Shown here piece after piece: positions 39,996 through 42,617 of a stretch of DNA of 42,617 nucleotides; within the stretch, counting starts at the first letter, position 1, and each line of letters begins with the position of its first letter. A program made the position numbers and the translations under genes. This stretch comes from Bacteroides timonensis (GTDB lineage: Bacteria > Bacteroidota > Bacteroidia > Bacteroidales > Bacteroidaceae), in the NCBI RefSeq assembly GCF_000513195.1, contig NZ_CBVI010000165.1:1-42617 (forward strand). Direction: 5' to 3'. The notes beneath the pieces were generated by a model. It worked only from the letters and a program-made list of their open reading frames with translations. It did not search any database and was not told the origin of the DNA.

Positions 39996-42314
39996 TTATT
40001 CACTCTTTATCACTTCTGCCGGATTCTGCCGTGCAGCCTGCCACACGCGCCAGCCGATACATGCGAAAATAATGATCATTATTCCACTGAATATAGCAAA
40101 ATATATCCAGGCACTGATAACTGTCCGTTCTACATAATTTTCAAGCCAACGCTTCATCAGCACATACCCTACAGGGAATGCAATGACGCCCGCAATGACT
40201 AACAAAAGCATATATTCTTTCACGAACATAACGAGAATATCCCGGATTGTAGCTCCGTTCACCTTGCGCACAGCTATCTCTTTGCGTCTTTGCTCGCAAC
40301 TCAAAGTAATCAGAGAAAAAATACCGAAAGCAGCAATAAGTATACAAACCACGGCAACAAAGCTCAATAATTTTATCAGCGCATCTTCGGACTTGAGATA
40401 CCCGGCATATTCTTCTTCCGTGTTGTATAATCTATATCTTACTTCCGGATATTCCCGGCTGAATATACTGTCTGTCCGGTTTTTCAGTTCTTTCCATTTG
40501 TCATCGTGATACTTGATTAAGATTTGTCCTTTTCCTAAGGAAAATCCCATACCCTTAAGAATATCCCCTGAGACTAAAGTATAGGGTTGCACCGGTTCTG
40601 TCGGTGCCGTGATGTGGAAGTCTTTAATTATACCTACAATGGTCCATGTCCTGCCCTTCTGATAAAGTTTCTTTCCAATCGGTTCGCTCATTCCAAGTGC
40701 TTTTACAGCCGATTCATTAATCATTATGCTATTCGTTTCTGTCGGCTTCACCATCTCCCCTTCCAACAGTTTCAGATTGTAGAAGGACACTGTCTTTTCA
40801 CAATTCCACAGACATAGCATATCTATACTTTTCGCCGCATCTTCTTTTCCGTCCCAATTATCGAAAGTTTGTGAAAAGCCTGATGATTTGGGCAATAGGC
40901 AACAGTGTCCGGTCACCACCTCCCTTGTACATGAGAATTGCCTGATCTTATCAGCAATGGCTTCAAAATCATTGTCCGGATATAAACGATTGATGGAAGC
41001 TATATTCTTTCTTTCCCATCCTAAATCCACATTCGTAAGAAAATAGATTTGCTTCATCATCACTATTATGCAGAACGTGACAAGAATCCCTATCACCAAT
41101 TGGAATGCAATGCTTGCTTTACGGAGTGCGTACTTGTTTCCGCTATTCCGTATGCGCGACCGTCTGATGGCGAATGGCACTAACAGAAGTAAAGACAGTA
41201 AAAGAATCCCTGCAAAATAAAGAAGTGATTCTCCATAAACATTTCCGGATACCCCGGACATTTTCTTAAAGGCGGGTAAGACCGTCTCAACCAAGGCCAT
41301 CCCCAATACTCCGGATAACAATATGATGTATAGGTACTCCACGGAAAGCAGGATAAATACACCTCCGATGGAGGAACCGCATACTTTGCGCAGTGCTATC
41401 TCGCGGCTGCGTATCCTCATGCGAGTGATGAACAAAGAGAGATAATTGAACAGAGAACAAAGGATCACCAAACCTCCGGCCACGGAAAATAGTATCAGAT
41501 AATAGAATTGGAAAGACTGGTTCCTATTAATGGACGAATAATGATACTCGTCGAGTGGTATTAATCGGATACCCTCAAACACTGTGCGGGGATCTCTCGA
41601 ATCGGATTTCATTTCATTTGCGGCAAGTTTTTTCTGAAAGGCTATCGGATCAGTTCCTTCACGTAACTTGATAATGATTGCGAAACTTCCATTACTCCAA
41701 TCATTCTGCCAGCGGCGGAAATATTCTCCCTGTTCCCAGTAGCCGAATGACAGATTACTGTGATTGAGATTTGAGAGAATGGCGCAAATCGTCAGTGTAT
41801 CATCGTTGTAGTTTTTAACTTCTTTGCCCAGTACATCCGTAGAACCGAACAAGCGCATGGCCATATCTTCTGTTAAGGCTATCTTGTCATTGGAATACAT
41901 AAAGTCCATGTTTCCTGATAGAATGGATATATTGAACATCTTCATGAAGCAGGAGTCTGCCTGTATATTATAGGTTTCCACCGTACGGCCATTTGCTTTA
42001 AGATCTACTTTTTGTTCCCATTTTGTATAAGCGCATGCAGCCTCCACTTCGGGGAAGTCGTTCTTCAGCACGGTCGATGCCGGATATGGCATGGAAGTAG
42101 AGTAACCGTTTACACCAAACACGCTTTCTTTGCAAAGAATATACATCCGGTCGGCTCCTTCGTGGTAAGCGTCATACGTCATTTCGTAATGTATCCATAG
42201 GTTGGCAAGGGCAAAGCAGGTGAAGCCTATGGCCAGGCCAAGGATACTGATAAAACTTTGTGTTTTGTATTTCAGTATATTACGGAATGCTATTTTCAAA
42301 TAATGCTGTATCAT
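39996..42314 (-). CDS. FtsX/MacB-type ABC permease, gene 1 of the cluster
   Basis: A 772-residue permease and the first gene of the operon. The start at 42314 (MIQHYLKIAFRNILKYKTQS) matches the starts of the other copies; the frame goes ten codons further (to 42344) but that is likely leader. It has two MacB-PCD/FtsX halves: ITRMRIRSREIALRKVCGSSIGGVF after TM3 and EQRRKEIAVRKVNGATIRDILV before the last bundle, tail NPAEVIKSE. The leader holds a sigma-54-like promoter and two palindromic upstream sites, so expression probably answers a sigma-54-dependent response regulator encoded outside the window. Confidence 0.92.
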   Translation of the reverse strand: MIQHYLKIAFRNILKYKTQSFISILGLAIGFTCFALANLWIHYEMTYDAYHEGADRMYILCKESVFGVNGYSTSMPYPASTVLKNDFPEVEAACAYTKWEQKVDLKANGRTVETYNIQADSCFMKMFNISILSGNMDFMYSNDKIALTEDMAMRLFGSTDVLGKEVKNYNDDTLTICAILSNLNHSNLSFGYWEQGEYFRRWQNDWSNGSFAIIIKLREGTDPIAFQKKLAANEMKSDSRDPRTVFEGIRLIPLDEYHYSSINRNQSFQFYYLILFSVAGGLVILCSLFNYLSLFITRMRIRSREIALRKVCGSSIGGVFILLSVEYLYIILLSGVLGMALVETVLPAFKKMSGVSGNVYGESLLYFAGILLLSLLLLVPFAIRRSRIRNSGNKYALRKASIAFQLVIGILVTFCIIVMMKQIYFLTNVDLGWERKNIASINRLYPDNDFEAIADKIRQFSCTREVVTGHCCLLPKSSGFSQTFDNWDGKEDAAKSIDMLCLWNCEKTVSFYNLKLLEGEMVKPTETNSIMINESAVKALGMSEPIGKKLYQKGRTWTIVGIIKDFHITAPTEPVQPYTLVSGDILKGMGFSLGKGQILIKYHDDKWKELKNRTDSIFSREYPEVRYRLYNTEEEYAGYLKSEDALIKLLSFVAVVCILIAAFGIFSLITLSCEQRRKEIAVRKVNGATIRDILVMFVKEYMLLLVIAGVIAFPVGYVLMKRWLENYVERTVISAWIYFAIFSGIMIIIFACIGWRVWQAARQNPAEVIKSE

Positions 42315-42380
42315 AGGTTTATGCTTACTTATCGGGTTGTTCATTCTTAATGACTTTTATAAAATTCTTAATACTTAGTT

Positions 42381-42487
42381 TTCAAATCTTATGCCAAAGA
42401 TTTAACTGATTGTTTATTAGATAGATATTGATTTTGAAATATAAATTCAATGTGCTATACTGCACAAAAATTGTGCATATTCGCACA
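42381..42487 (-). promoter_or_regulatory. Sigma-54-like promoter with two TGTGC-N6-GCACA upstream sites
   Basis: On the minus strand, 42397-42381 reads TTGGCATAAGATTTGAA, close to TGGCAC-N5-TTGCA with the right spacing but GA for the -12 GC. Upstream lie TGTGC-N6-GCACA at 42451-42466 and 42472-42487, 21 bp apart, on one face of the helix. They overlap a perfect TGCACAA-AAA-TTGTGCA (42461-42477). The layout is that of a bacterial enhancer-binding protein site. The start codon is 67 nt downstream. Beyond this, 42488-42617 is A+T-rich with nothing else recognised. Confidence 0.55.
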
Positions 42488-42617
42488 TCACATACATGGC
42501 ACCCGCTTAATTATTGGAAAAGTTTTCAAAAGAGAGAGATTCTATATGGGGATGTAAATACTAAGTAATCATAAAAAAATAAGTTGGTAAGTAATAATTC
42601 AAAATTAGTTTGCAATA

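Noticed and set aside
42496..42515. Plus-strand TGGCAC as a second sigma-54 promoter
   Set aside because: The spaced -12 TTGC is missing and no plus-strand gene starts in the window after it.

Overview
The window is a piece of Bacteroides chromosome (Bacteroidales, gut type). The evidence is the gene content (short AMP nucleosidase next to holA, serine palmitoyltransferase, aguA/aguB, long FtsX-like permeases ending in a NPAE-IKNE-type tail), the TAnnTTTG -7 promoter boxes in front of many genes, and the weak or absent Shine-Dalgarno sequences. No rRNA, tRNA, CRISPR, prophage or SusC/D locus was found.

Layout. 1-781 holds no gene but three repeat structures. 782-3150: holA and AMP nucleosidase (minus), divergent from a solitary PD-(D/E)XK protein. 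3282-9195 (minus): a complete RND multidrug efflux operon transcribed TolC-type channel, adaptor, pump. 9723-11641 (minus): Nif3-like protein and a coiled-coil zinc-ribbon protein. 11749-14327: a small lipoprotein, a FetAB-like ABC exporter and a ferredoxin-like DUF2148 protein. 14324-17032: agmatine deiminase and N-carbamoylputrescine amidase (putrescine synthesis), separated by a RAYT transposase gene and its repeats. 17071-20389 (minus): GtrA-like protein, aspS, lipid kinase. 20583-23697 (plus): serine palmitoyltransferase, a Crp-like regulator, a membrane acyltransferase. 24012-28556 (minus): a 2-aminoethylphosphonate operon (transporter, phnX, phnW, porin) with a divergent HTH protein of unfamiliar type. 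29755-32071 (plus): an Mpv17-like membrane protein, pabB and pabC. 32058-42314 (minus): four long FtsX/MacB-type permeases and one ATPase, behind what looks like a sigma-54 promoter with two upstream palindromes.

Two things stand out. First, at least four intergenic sites carry arrays of short palindromes repeated at an exact 22-bp (once 23-bp) period: 22-101, 7649-7710, 9409-9554 and 34417-34495. Each array has its own palindrome sequence, but the geometry is the same, and in places the two arms change together. Two lie in the RND operon and one in the ABC operon. I know of no named class that fits. Second, a RAYT-type HUH transposase at 15450-15896 is bordered by three copies of an ~85-nt three-hairpin repeat, with a fourth copy at 23701-23782. 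The hairpin stems show compensatory G/C swaps, so the folded form is being conserved.

Limits: coordinates and motifs were read by eye. Protein families are assigned from recognised motifs and length, not from a database search.
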